Shown: in pieces, positions 53,808 to 61,578 of the stretch
Layout of the letters: the number at the start of each line of letters is the position of its first letter
How positions within the stretch are numbered: position 1 is the stretch's first letter
Assembly: GCA_029946125.1 (NCBI GenBank)
Contig: JAQSDX010000001.1
Location: 91,945-155,944, forward strand
Origin: Candidatus Methylobacter titanis
GTDB lineage: Bacteria > Pseudomonadota > Gammaproteobacteria > Methylococcales > Methylomonadaceae
Length of the DNA stretch: 64,000 bases
Direction: 5' to 3'
The notes under the pieces: model-generated
Seen by the model: the letters and a program-made list of their open reading frames with translations, nothing else
Databases searched by the model: none
What the model was told of the DNA's origin: nothing
Program-made: the position numbers and the translations under genes

Positions 53808-54233
53808 ATGGAACGTCGTGATTTTATTCGATTAAGTGTCGCAAGTGTTGGTGCCGGTATAATAGCGCCAACAATCGCACTGGCTGACAGCAGCAAACCG
53901 GCAGTGGGCGCGGACATCTATTATACAAAAGAAGCGCCCGGTCGCTGGAGCGAGAAAGTTGCAACACACTTGCCCAACATTGAAATAGAAAAAGCGGGGG
54001 GCAAGGTCACTGTAAAAATCGTAACAGCGCACGAAATGAAAGGTTACGAGCACTATATTGTTAAGCACGTTTTGCTGGATCAAAACTATAAATTTATAGA
54101 TGAAAAATTGTTTGATCCGACCAAGGACCAGGCAGCAATATCAACATTTACACTGCATGACTACAGTGGCCCGATTTACGCGCTGAGCCTATGTAATAAG
54201 CATGACCTCTGGTTGAATGGTACAGAAGTGTAA
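53808..54233 (+). CDS. Tat-exported superoxide reductase-like (class II SORL) protein
   Basis: 141 residues: Tat-type leader with MERRDFIRLSVASVGAGII (RRDFI pair) and cleavage near IALA, then a neelaredoxin/SOR-like beta domain with HLPNIEIEKAG, HEMKGYEHYIVKHVLLD and, at the end, LSLCNKHDLW. These supply the four histidines and one cysteine expected for the SOR mononuclear iron centre (His4Cys). The N-terminal rubredoxin-like centre of desulfoferrodoxin is absent. A periplasmic SOR would convert superoxide to peroxide; an alternative is a SoxYZ-like or unknown role in the neighbouring redox cluster. Confidence 0.75.
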   Translation: MERRDFIRLSVASVGAGIIAPTIALADSSKPAVGADIYYTKEAPGRWSEKVATHLPNIEIEKAGGKVTVKIVTAHEMKGYEHYIVKHVLLDQNYKFIDEKLFDPTKDQAAISTFTLHDYSGPIYALSLCNKHDLWLNGTEV

Positions 54234-54341
54234 GGAAGATTTTCAGATTATTATGTTGGCGTTGATTTTATGGTAAGCGGCTTATTGGATCGCTTTATAT
54301 CCGATGAGTTGCTTAGTAGTCACCTGAACATAATGTAAGCA

Positions 54342-55439
54342 ATGAAAAGCTACCCATCTTTACAGCCAAAGCCGACAAAAATTCTGGTAATCGCAATGCG
54401 ATATCTCGGTGATGTGTTGCTGACTACACCCTTATTGCATTCGTTGCGACAGGCTTATCCTGATGCTCGGCTGGATGTGTTGGTGTTTGCTAATACCGCA
54501 TCCATGCTCGAAGGTAATCCTGACATTAATCAGATTATTACCGCGCCTAACCGCCCTAAGTTTGCCGATAATTGTCGATTATTCAGACAATTATTTCGGC
54601 GCTATGATCTTGCCGTTGCAACGCAGGCAGGGGATCGTCCCTTTTTGTATTCATTAGTTGCTGCGCCATTTCGGGTTGCCGTCGTGCCGCCGAAAAACGC
54701 CACCGGCTGGTGGAAACGGTTTTTTGTGCAACGCTGGACAGAGTTTGACGGCAACATGCACACCGTTTTGCAACACCTGAAATTGCTGGATTTGGTTAAT
54801 GTTCCACGGTGTTTTTCACTGGTTCCGCCACAACTCGCTAATGCGCAGCAGTTAATACAGCAGTTTTCTTTTTTATCTGATAATACCGGTTATGCGGTGC
54901 TACACCCGCATCCGCAGTGGACATACAAGCAATGGACTGTAGAGGGCTGGATAGAAGTGGGCCTGTATCTCAAAAAACTGGGATTAAGACTGGTGCTTTC
55001 GTGTGGACCTGCGCAACAGGAAATCGATTATGTCGCCAACATTCAGCGGCAACTGCCCGATGATACCATCAATCTGGCAGGCCAGATTTCGTTGGCTCAG
55101 CTGGCATACATTATCGCCCAAGCAAAATTGTATATCGGCCCTGATACCGGTATTACCCATCTAGCTGCTGCCACCGGAATCCCGGTGATCGCGCTTTATG
55201 GGCCGACTAATCCGGTAAAATGGGCGCCATTTCCTTTTGGCTATCAGGAAAACGTTAATCCTTTTGCTAAAACAGGCAATCAACAGGTTAATAATATTTG
55301 CTTCGTACAAGGCGCAGGCGATTGTGTGCCGTGTGATTTAGAAGGCTGTGATCACCATCAACAAAGCCGTAGCCGATGTTTAGATAATTTGTCACCGGAC
55401 GTTATTAAACGTTTAGTGTGGCAATTGCTAAACAAATGA
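54342..55439 (+). CDS. GT9 LPS heptosyltransferase, type III-like
   Basis: Third heptosyltransferase-fold protein of the window. 365 residues: ILVIAMRYLGDVLLTTPLLHSLRQAYPDA at the start, YAVLHPHPQWTYKQWTVEGW near 186, and YIGPDTGITHLAAATGIPVIALYGPTNPVKWAPF near 266-298, typical of the putative heptosyltransferase III group (RfaQ-like). It probably adds a side heptose to the LPS core using ADP-heptose from gmhA/hldE/hldD downstream. It begins the LPS core cluster, with a 57-bp gap to the next gene. Confidence 0.85.
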   Translation: MKSYPSLQPKPTKILVIAMRYLGDVLLTTPLLHSLRQAYPDARLDVLVFANTASMLEGNPDINQIITAPNRPKFADNCRLFRQLFRRYDLAVATQAGDRPFLYSLVAAPFRVAVVPPKNATGWWKRFFVQRWTEFDGNMHTVLQHLKLLDLVNVPRCFSLVPPQLANAQQLIQQFSFLSDNTGYAVLHPHPQWTYKQWTVEGWIEVGLYLKKLGLRLVLSCGPAQQEIDYVANIQRQLPDDTINLAGQISLAQLAYIIAQAKLYIGPDTGITHLAAATGIPVIALYGPTNPVKWAPFPFGYQENVNPFAKTGNQQVNNICFVQGAGDCVPCDLEGCDHHQQSRSRCLDNLSPDVIKRLVWQLLNK

Positions 55440-55496
55440 AGGAGTCATATTCTAAATTGAATTTGTCACAGCCGATTAATTTAAGCTTTTGAAATT

Positions 55497-56228
55497 ATGA
55501 GCATAGCAAAAAATACACAACTTGATCATATTTACATTCTTAACGTTAAAAAATTTACCCGACGTCGCGCTTTTATGGAAAAGCAGCTTGCTGAGGCGGG
55601 ATTGGAAGCGGAGTTTATATTTGATTGGGATGCTGATGAGTTGACAGATGACATAGTTGACCGTTATTTTTCGAAAAATAATCATTTATCAGCCGCACAA
55701 AAATCCTGTGCCCTCAAGCATATTACTGCTTTACAAAAAGTCGCGGCAAGTAACAGTTCGTTCAATTTGATTTTGGAAGATGATGCAGTTCTGGCCAAAA
55801 ATTTTAGTTTAGGCTTGCAACGCGCGATAACACAAAGTGAGCAGTTTTCTGGTGATAAAGTCATTTATATAGGCTCAGGGGGGAATTTTTTTACTCCGAA
55901 AAGCCAGCGCAAGCCGGGACAATATTTATATCTCGGCGTACGTGGTCGATTTGCAGATTCCTATATTATTGATAGCATCACTGCAGAAAAAAGGCTGGAT
56001 TGGATTATTACCCATAAAGTGAATGATCCCATCGATAATCAGTTTGAACAAATCGATAAGCAACTTGGTATCAAAATAGTGTGGTTAGAAGATCCTGTTG
56101 TTGAGCAAGGTAGTAAAAATGGTTTGTTTGACAGTGCCTTAGAATCAGCCCCGCCAACTTGGTTACAAAATTTGTTATTTAACTTTGAAAAGTTAAAACG
56201 CAAATATATTTATCAATTATGGCGTTAA
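55497..56228 (+). CDS. Family 25 glycosyltransferase (LPS core)
   Basis: 243 residues of the LgtB/Lex2-like GT25 family: LDHIYILNVKKFTRRRAFMEKQLAEAGL at the start, SCALKHITALQKVAASNSSFNLILEDDAVLAKNFS near 67-102 with the ExD-type acidic motif, and RGRFADSYIIDSITAEK near 142. It most likely transfers galactose or a similar sugar to the LPS core. ATG 55497 lacks a strong ribosome site. The 3' end overlaps waaL by 1-10 bp depending on which start is used there. Confidence 0.83.
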   Translation: MSIAKNTQLDHIYILNVKKFTRRRAFMEKQLAEAGLEAEFIFDWDADELTDDIVDRYFSKNNHLSAAQKSCALKHITALQKVAASNSSFNLILEDDAVLAKNFSLGLQRAITQSEQFSGDKVIYIGSGGNFFTPKSQRKPGQYLYLGVRGRFADSYIIDSITAEKRLDWIITHKVNDPIDNQFEQIDKQLGIKIVWLEDPVVEQGSKNGLFDSALESAPPTWLQNLLFNFEKLKRKYIYQLWR

Positions 56229-57460
56229 TGAAAAGACCTATGTTTTCTTATTCTGTTGTTGCTGAAAAATCCCTATTAACTTGCCGCTATCTGGCGATCA
56301 TTGCAGCTATTGCCGCCCCTGCCTCTACGGCTGTTACCAGTGCGGCTTGTATTGCCATGTTACTGACATGGCTTATGTCAGGGCAAGTTTGGCAGAGCCT
56401 GAAAATATCGGCGGGGCAGCCGACGGGGAAAATACTGCTACTGTTTTTTGCTTGGCTTATTATCAGCAGTTTGTATGCGGACACGGATTGGACGGATAAA
56501 ATTAACACGCTGTCTAGTTGGAAAAAATTATTTTACACTTTTGTGTTATTAGGTCTGTTTTACCCAACGCAATGGAAGGCACGTTTTGTTTATTCCTATT
56601 TAGCCGCGATGTCTCTCGCTGCGGTTATCTCCGTTCCTTTGTGGTTGCTGGATATTCAGGTAATGGAAGGGAGAGAAATCGGCATTTTTATGACCAATCA
56701 CTCTTCGCAAAGTTTAGCCTTTGTCGTTGCCGCCTTATGTTGTATTTTTTTGCTCAAAGAATCGCTCAGCCAGCAAAAAAAGTGTCTATTAGTAGGAATG
56801 ATGGTTTTATTTTTGTTTAATATTTTCTTTATCAGTCCGTCTCGAAGCGGCTATCTGGCTTTGCCTGTGGCTGCTGTTTTTGCGATTGCTAATCTCTACG
56901 GCTATAAGAAACTTCCGCATATTTTGGGAATTATGGCGACAGCACTTTTACTAGTGGTATTAACTTCCAGTACCTTACAGCAGCGCATTAAAGTGGGTTG
57001 GGAAGAAAAGACAAACTATCAAACCAGTGAAGAGGTAACGTCTATAGGCATTCGGGTTATTTTTGCGCAAAATACGTGGGAATTAATTCAGCAAAAACCT
57101 TTGCTGGGATACGGAACCTCTTCTTTTAAGAGTGTTTATAGCTCTTATGCCGCCGCCAAATATCAAGACTGGCGCGGCGATCCAGCATCCGATCCGCATA
57201 ATCAATATTTATTTGTCTGGTTGGAAAATGGTCTAATCGGCTTGTTGATATTTTTAGCTTATATTTACACGGCTATCAGGCAGGGAGCGACTCAACAACC
57301 GTACGGAGCAATGGGTGCCAGTGTACTGGTTGCCATTGCAGCAGTCAGTTTGTTTAATTCAAACTTTAAAACCTTTCCAGAGGGACATTTGCTGGCTTTT
57401 TTTGTGGGTTGTTTATTGGCTCAGCAGTCGGCAAACAATACGGAGAAAGACAGTGCTTAG
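56219..57460 (+). CDS. waaL: O-antigen ligase-like protein (WaaL/Wzy_C family)
   Basis: Inner-membrane protein with about 11-12 transmembrane helices, 413 residues, and the Wzy_C core: a large periplasmic loop (about 255-325) with KPLLGYGTSSFKSVYSSYAA and DPASDPHNQYLFVWLENGLIGLLIFLAY. This is the H-N-x-Y/F-L signature shared by WaaL ligases. Its location among LPS core genes favours ligase over polymerase. ATG 56228, which forms TAATG with the preceding stop, is an equally possible start. The following GTG overlaps its end by 8 bp. Confidence 0.8.
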   Translation: MALMKRPMFSYSVVAEKSLLTCRYLAIIAAIAAPASTAVTSAACIAMLLTWLMSGQVWQSLKISAGQPTGKILLLFFAWLIISSLYADTDWTDKINTLSSWKKLFYTFVLLGLFYPTQWKARFVYSYLAAMSLAAVISVPLWLLDIQVMEGREIGIFMTNHSSQSLAFVVAALCCIFLLKESLSQQKKCLLVGMMVLFLFNIFFISPSRSGYLALPVAAVFAIANLYGYKKLPHILGIMATALLLVVLTSSTLQQRIKVGWEEKTNYQTSEEVTSIGIRVIFAQNTWELIQQKPLLGYGTSSFKSVYSSYAAAKYQDWRGDPASDPHNQYLFVWLENGLIGLLIFLAYIYTAIRQGATQQPYGAMGASVLVAIAAVSLFNSNFKTFPEGHLLAFFVGCLLAQQSANNTEKDSA

Positions 57461-58301
57461 TGTGATTATTATTACTAAAAATGAAGCTGAACACATCAGT
57501 CGCTGTTTGGCCTCAGTCAGCTGGGCGGATGAGATTATTGTGCTGGATTCCGGTAGTGTCGATGGCACCGTTGACCTTTGTAAAGCTTACACCGATAAGG
57601 TTTTTATGACCGATTGGCCGGGCTTTGGTAAACAAAAACAACGTGCATTGGATAAGGCGCAGGGAGACTGGGTTTTGTCGATTGATGCCGACGAAGTTGT
57701 CACTTCGGAATTAAGGATGGAAATTGAAAAAGCGCTTCAGCAGGAACGATATCAGGGTTACGAAATTCCCCGCCTTTCCAGTTATTGCGGCAGGCAAATG
57801 CGTCATGGGGGCTGGTGGCCAGACTATGTTTTAAGATTGTTTCGTCGTGATTGCGCTCAATTTACTGATTCAGTCGTACATGAGCGTATTATTGTTCAGG
57901 GACAAATCAGTCAGTTAATCACTCCGCTGCTTCATGATGCTTTTGTAAATTTGGATGAAGTCTTGCATAAAGTAAATAGCTATTCAGCTTTGGGTGCAGA
58001 AATGCTCTACCAACGAGGTGTTCGCTCATCTTTGGCCAAGGCCATCTTAAAAGGACTTTGGACATTCATTCGCACTTATTGGATTAAAGCCGGTATTCTA
58101 GATGGGCGGCAAGGGTTAATGCTGTCGATCTCTAATGCTGAAGGTGCTTATTATAAGTATCTTAAGTTGTGGGAATTACAAAGCCAGCAGTCGAGCGCAT
58201 CGACTCCCGGCCGATTACGACACTTCCGCCATCCTTGGCAGTCGGTCGCATCAGTTCCCTACCGATTACGACACTTCCGCCATCCTTGGCAGTCGAAATA
58301 A
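57453..58301 (+). CDS. Family 2 glycosyltransferase, WaaE/KdtX-like
   Basis: LPS core glucosyltransferase-type GT2. GTG 57453 with GGAGAAAG upstream is the start (VLSVIIITKNEAEHISRCL). About 282 residues: CLASVSWADEIIVLDSGSVDGT near 18-39, GDWVLSIDADEVV near 73 (DxD) and RHGGWWPDYVLRLFRR near 115 are WaaE-like motifs. The last roughly 34 residues (from about 58195) are encoded by two tandem 51-bp elements and read as two [11 protein letters not shown] repeats, an extension beyond the normal end. The TAA overlaps the next ATG (TAATG). Confidence 0.86.
   Translation: MLSVIIITKNEAEHISRCLASVSWADEIIVLDSGSVDGTVDLCKAYTDKVFMTDWPGFGKQKQRALDKAQGDWVLSIDADEVVTSELRMEIEKALQQERYQGYEIPRLSSYCGRQMRHGGWWPDYVLRLFRRDCAQFTDSVVHERIIVQGQISQLITPLLHDAFVNLDEVLHKVNSYSALGAEMLYQRGVRSSLAKAILKGLWTFIRTYWIKAGILDGRQGLMLSISNAEGAYYKYLKLWELQSQQSSASTPGRLRHFRHPWQSVASVPYRLRHFRHPWQSK
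58191..58298 (-). repeat. Two tandem 51-bp elements at a glycosyltransferase 3' end
   Basis: CCGATTACGACACTTCCGCC starts at 58211 and, with the next unit, at 58262: an exact 51-bp period. Hairpins ATCGAC-TCCCG-GCCGAT (58199-58215) and ATCAGT-TCCCT-ACCGAT (58250-58266) precede the CCATCCTTGGCAGTCG cores. They lie inside the end of the GT2 frame, up to 3 bp before the next gene's ATG. Confidence 0.9.
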
Positions 58302-59119
58302 TGAATTTAATTTCTGTTATCGTCACCACTTATAACTGGCCTGCGGCATTAGAACTTTGTCTTGATAGTTTATTTGCCCAACATGACCAGGCGTTTGAAA
58401 TTATCATCGCTGACGATGGATCTACGTTCGAAAACAAGGTGCAGGCCCAAGCTTATTGCGCTAAAAGTCCGGTATCTATTCAGTACGTGCATCATGATGA
58501 TCAAGGATTTAGAGCGGGGATTATCAGGAATAAAGCTGTTGCGAGCAGTCAGGGTGAATATTTGCTGTTTATTGATGGCGACTGCGTTTGCCCCGCTGAT
58601 TTTATCGCCCGGCATCGACAGCTTGCGGAGCTCGGATGTTTTGTGCCCGGGAATAGGGTGTTATTGAGCCAGGCGTTTACTCGGGAAGTCATTGAAAAAC
58701 AGATTCCACTGCATCAAAAGCCGCTAAGTTATTTTGTCGCCCTCTGGCTACAAAATAAAATAAATAGAATTTCGCCTTTTATTAGGCTTCCGCTGGGGCC
58801 TTTAAGACGTTCGCAGCCCCAAAAGTGGCAAAAAGCCATGACTTGTAATCTGGCGTTATGGAAAAACGACTTTTTACGGGTAAATGGTTTTGATGAGCTT
58901 TTTGAAGGCTGGGGTTTTGAGGATTCCGATCTGGTTATTCGATTGATACATGCAGGCATTAAACGCAAGGAAGGCCGATTTGCTGTGCCTGTGTTGCATC
59001 TATGGCATCCTCATAATGACAAAAGTAAGCAAGATCTTAATTACCAGCGATTGCTAGAACGCTTAGACAACCAGGATTTTATTGTCGCAAAAAAAGGCGT
59101 TTCCCAGTATCTTGAGTAA
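58301..59119 (+). CDS. Family 2 glycosyltransferase with galactosyltransferase-type C-domain
   Basis: 272 residues from ATG 58301. An upstream open frame to 58169 is only repeat sequence. The GT-A N-terminal half has MNLISVIVTTYNWPAALELCLDSL and ADDGS near 40, then DGDCVCPADFIARHRQLAELG (DxD) near 88. The C-terminal Glyco_transf_7C-type segment is GFDELFEGWGFEDSDLVIRLIHAGIKRKEG (near 202-231). This two-part layout is typical of bacterial polysaccharide galactosyl/hexosamine transferases. Its ATG overlaps the preceding stop by 1 nt. Confidence 0.86.
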   Translation: MNLISVIVTTYNWPAALELCLDSLFAQHDQAFEIIIADDGSTFENKVQAQAYCAKSPVSIQYVHHDDQGFRAGIIRNKAVASSQGEYLLFIDGDCVCPADFIARHRQLAELGCFVPGNRVLLSQAFTREVIEKQIPLHQKPLSYFVALWLQNKINRISPFIRLPLGPLRRSQPQKWQKAMTCNLALWKNDFLRVNGFDELFEGWGFEDSDLVIRLIHAGIKRKEGRFAVPVLHLWHPHNDKSKQDLNYQRLLERLDNQDFIVAKKGVSQYLE

Positions 59120-59176
59120 CTCCATAACTTAGCACAAGCTGGAACAGCTTCACCCGTTAATGAAATCTTCAAAAAT

Positions 59177-60979
59177 ATGAACAAAACATCCAAAGCAAGC
59201 GCTCAAATATATAAGCGATTATTGGCCTATGTGAAACCGCATCGTGGTCTTTTTGCTATCAGTATTGTCGGTTTTCTGATGTATTCAGGTACTCAGACCC
59301 TATTCGCGGCATTGATTAAACATATTATTGATACACTGCAAACTGAGTCACGGGAAGGGATGTATTATTTACCGTTATTGTTCAGCGGTTTAATTGTAGT
59401 GCATGGCATTGGCGCTTATTTGGGCAACTATTTTCTGGCCAAAGTATCGACCAATGTCGTGCATACCTTGAGGTGTCAGATCTTTGACCAATATACCCGA
59501 TTGCCAACAGCTTATTTTGATGGGCATAACAGCGGTTATATGATTTCACGGATAACCAATAATGTAGGACTGGTTACTCAGGCCGCTACGGATGCGGTGC
59601 GTACCATTGTGCGTGAAGGGTTTACCGCAATAGGCTTGTTAATTTATTTGTTTTATTCAAACTGGATGTTGTCTTTGGTTTTTGTTGCTATCGCGCCGAT
59701 TATTGTGGTGTTGGTAGGTTATGTGAGTAAACGCCTCCGAGGGATCAGTAAGAAAATCCAAGAATCGATAGGCGACATGACCCATATTACCTCGGAATTG
59801 GTCGGCGGGCATCGGGTGGTGCGCAGTTATGGCGGGGAAGAATATGAACGGCGGCGATTTTTGGATAGCAGTTCATTTAATCGGCGGCAATCGTTAAAAC
59901 TATCAACGACGATGGCGATACACAATCCGATCATGCAGCTTATTATCGCCATCGCATTGTCATTTCTAATGTATATGGCCTTATTTTTCATGAAGCAAGC
60001 CAGTGTCGGTGAATTTGTCGGCTACTTGACGGCGGCGTTTTTATTGCCGAGACCCATCAGGCAGTTGAGTGACGCTAATGGTGATATTCAAAAAGGCATC
60101 GCGGCGGCCGAATCGTTATTTGAAATTTTAGATGAGTCTGGCGAACCTAATGAAGGCACTTATCAGGTCGAAAGATGTAAGGGGGCGTTGGAATTTAAAA
60201 ACCTGTCGTTTCAATATGCGGGTTCAAATGAACCGGCGCTTATTGACATCAGCTTTAAGGCCGAGCCGGGACAGACCATTGCGCTGGTAGGAGCTTCGGG
60301 CGGAGGCAAAAGTACGCTGGCTAATTTAGTCTCACGTTTTTATCCCCATAGCACCGGTGAGATATTGTTGGACGGTGTTGAAATAAATACTTATGAATTG
60401 GCAAACTTGAGAAAGCAGTTGGCATTGGTCAATCAGCAAGTCACTTTATTCAATGATACGATAGCCAACAATATCGCCTACGGGGCGCTTGCAACCGCAA
60501 CCCGAAGTGAAATAACAGCTGCTGCAACCGACGCCTATGCGATGGAATTTATCGCCAAACTGGACCAAGGGTTGGATACGGAAATAGGTGAGAATGGCGT
60601 CAAGTTGTCTGGAGGGCAACGACAAAGATTAGCGTTGGCGAGGGCATTACTAAAGGATGCGCCTCTATTAATACTGGATGAGGCAACATCGGCTCTGGAT
60701 ACAGAATCGGAGCGGTATATACAGGCGGCGTTGCAAAAAGTCATGAGCAATCGGACGACTCTGGTTATTGCTCACCGGCTATCGACCATTGAAAACGCTG
60801 ATATAATTTTAGTTATGGATCATGGGCGTATTGTTGAAAGAGGATCTCATCGGGAGCTTATTGCAAAAAATGGAGTCTACGCACGGTTGCATTCCATGCA
60901 ATTTAAGGAGCGTCCTGAAAAAATTAACAGTCTCAGTTCCCCGCAACAGCCTGGAAGCTTAGATGACGTATCAAATTAA
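59177..60979 (+). CDS. msbA: Lipid A flippase, ABC transporter MsbA
   Basis: Homodimeric exporter that flips lipid A-core across the inner membrane. 600 residues: a six-helix membrane domain (about 15-320) with TNVVHTLRCQIFDQYTRLPTAYFDGHNSGYMISRITNNV, and an ATPase domain with Walker A GASGGGKST near 375, Q-loop NQQVTLFNDTIANNIAYG, signature LSGGQRQRLALARALL near 478 and Walker B LLILDEATSALD. Its place among core-oligosaccharide genes supports MsbA rather than a drug exporter. Confidence 0.93.
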   Translation: MNKTSKASAQIYKRLLAYVKPHRGLFAISIVGFLMYSGTQTLFAALIKHIIDTLQTESREGMYYLPLLFSGLIVVHGIGAYLGNYFLAKVSTNVVHTLRCQIFDQYTRLPTAYFDGHNSGYMISRITNNVGLVTQAATDAVRTIVREGFTAIGLLIYLFYSNWMLSLVFVAIAPIIVVLVGYVSKRLRGISKKIQESIGDMTHITSELVGGHRVVRSYGGEEYERRRFLDSSSFNRRQSLKLSTTMAIHNPIMQLIIAIALSFLMYMALFFMKQASVGEFVGYLTAAFLLPRPIRQLSDANGDIQKGIAAAESLFEILDESGEPNEGTYQVERCKGALEFKNLSFQYAGSNEPALIDISFKAEPGQTIALVGASGGGKSTLANLVSRFYPHSTGEILLDGVEINTYELANLRKQLALVNQQVTLFNDTIANNIAYGALATATRSEITAAATDAYAMEFIAKLDQGLDTEIGENGVKLSGGQRQRLALARALLKDAPLLILDEATSALDTESERYIQAALQKVMSNRTTLVIAHRLSTIENADIILVMDHGRIVERGSHRELIAKNGVYARLHSMQFKERPEKINSLSSPQQPGSLDDVSN

Positions 60980-61002
60980 GACATTGTTTAAGGAGTATAA
61001 TT

Positions 61003-61578
61003 TTGAAATCATTTATTGCCGAGCTTGATGCGCATCAGGCAACGATAGCGCGGTTAGCGGATTGTTCCGGTGCTATTGAAGCGGCCGGAGAGTTGCTGAT
61101 TGAAACATTAAAACAAGGTGGAAAAATTTTATTGTGCGGCAATGGCGGCAGTGCTGCGGATTGTCAGCATATCGCTGCCGAACTAGTGGTGCAATACCAA
61201 AAAAACCGGAAGGCATTGGCTGCAATAGCATTGACCACCGACAGCTCGATTTTAACGGCGCACAGCAATGACTTTGGATTTGAAACCGTGTATGCCCGGC
61301 AGATTGAGGCCATCGCCAGTGAAAAAGATTGTTTGATAGCCATTTCCACGTCAGGTAAAAGTAGCAATATATTAAAAGCGGTTGATGCTGCAAGGTTGAA
61401 AGGCATGGCTGTTATCGGTTTAACCGGGTGCGAAGGCGGCGAATTGAAGAAGCACGTTACGCAGTCGATTATTGTTCCCTCGGATGTGACGGCAAGAATC
61501 CAAGAGGCGCATATATTGATAGGTCACTGGTGGTGTGGCGTGATTGAGGAGGCATTAAGTGCTGGCGATTATTCCTGA
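61003..61578 (+). CDS. gmhA: Sedoheptulose 7-phosphate isomerase
   Basis: First step of ADP-heptose synthesis: sedoheptulose-7-phosphate to D-glycero-D-manno-heptose-7-phosphate. 191 residues with LLCGNGGSAADCQHIAAELV near 45-64 (SIS phosphate-binding), ALTTDSSILTAHSNDFGFE near 77 and ISTSGKSSNILKAVDAA near 115. TTG 61003 has AGGAG at 60992. The 3' end overlaps hldE by 20 bp. It lies in the gmhA-hldE-hldD order, feeding waaC/waaF. Confidence 0.95.
   Translation: MKSFIAELDAHQATIARLADCSGAIEAAGELLIETLKQGGKILLCGNGGSAADCQHIAAELVVQYQKNRKALAAIALTTDSSILTAHSNDFGFETVYARQIEAIASEKDCLIAISTSGKSSNILKAVDAARLKGMAVIGLTGCEGGELKKHVTQSIIVPSDVTARIQEAHILIGHWWCGVIEEALSAGDYS

Noticed and set aside
58169..58300. Longer start for the second GT2 gene
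   Set aside because: The extra 44 codons are repeat-element sequence in a different frame from the preceding gene; MNLISVIVTTYN is the natural start with TAATG coupling.
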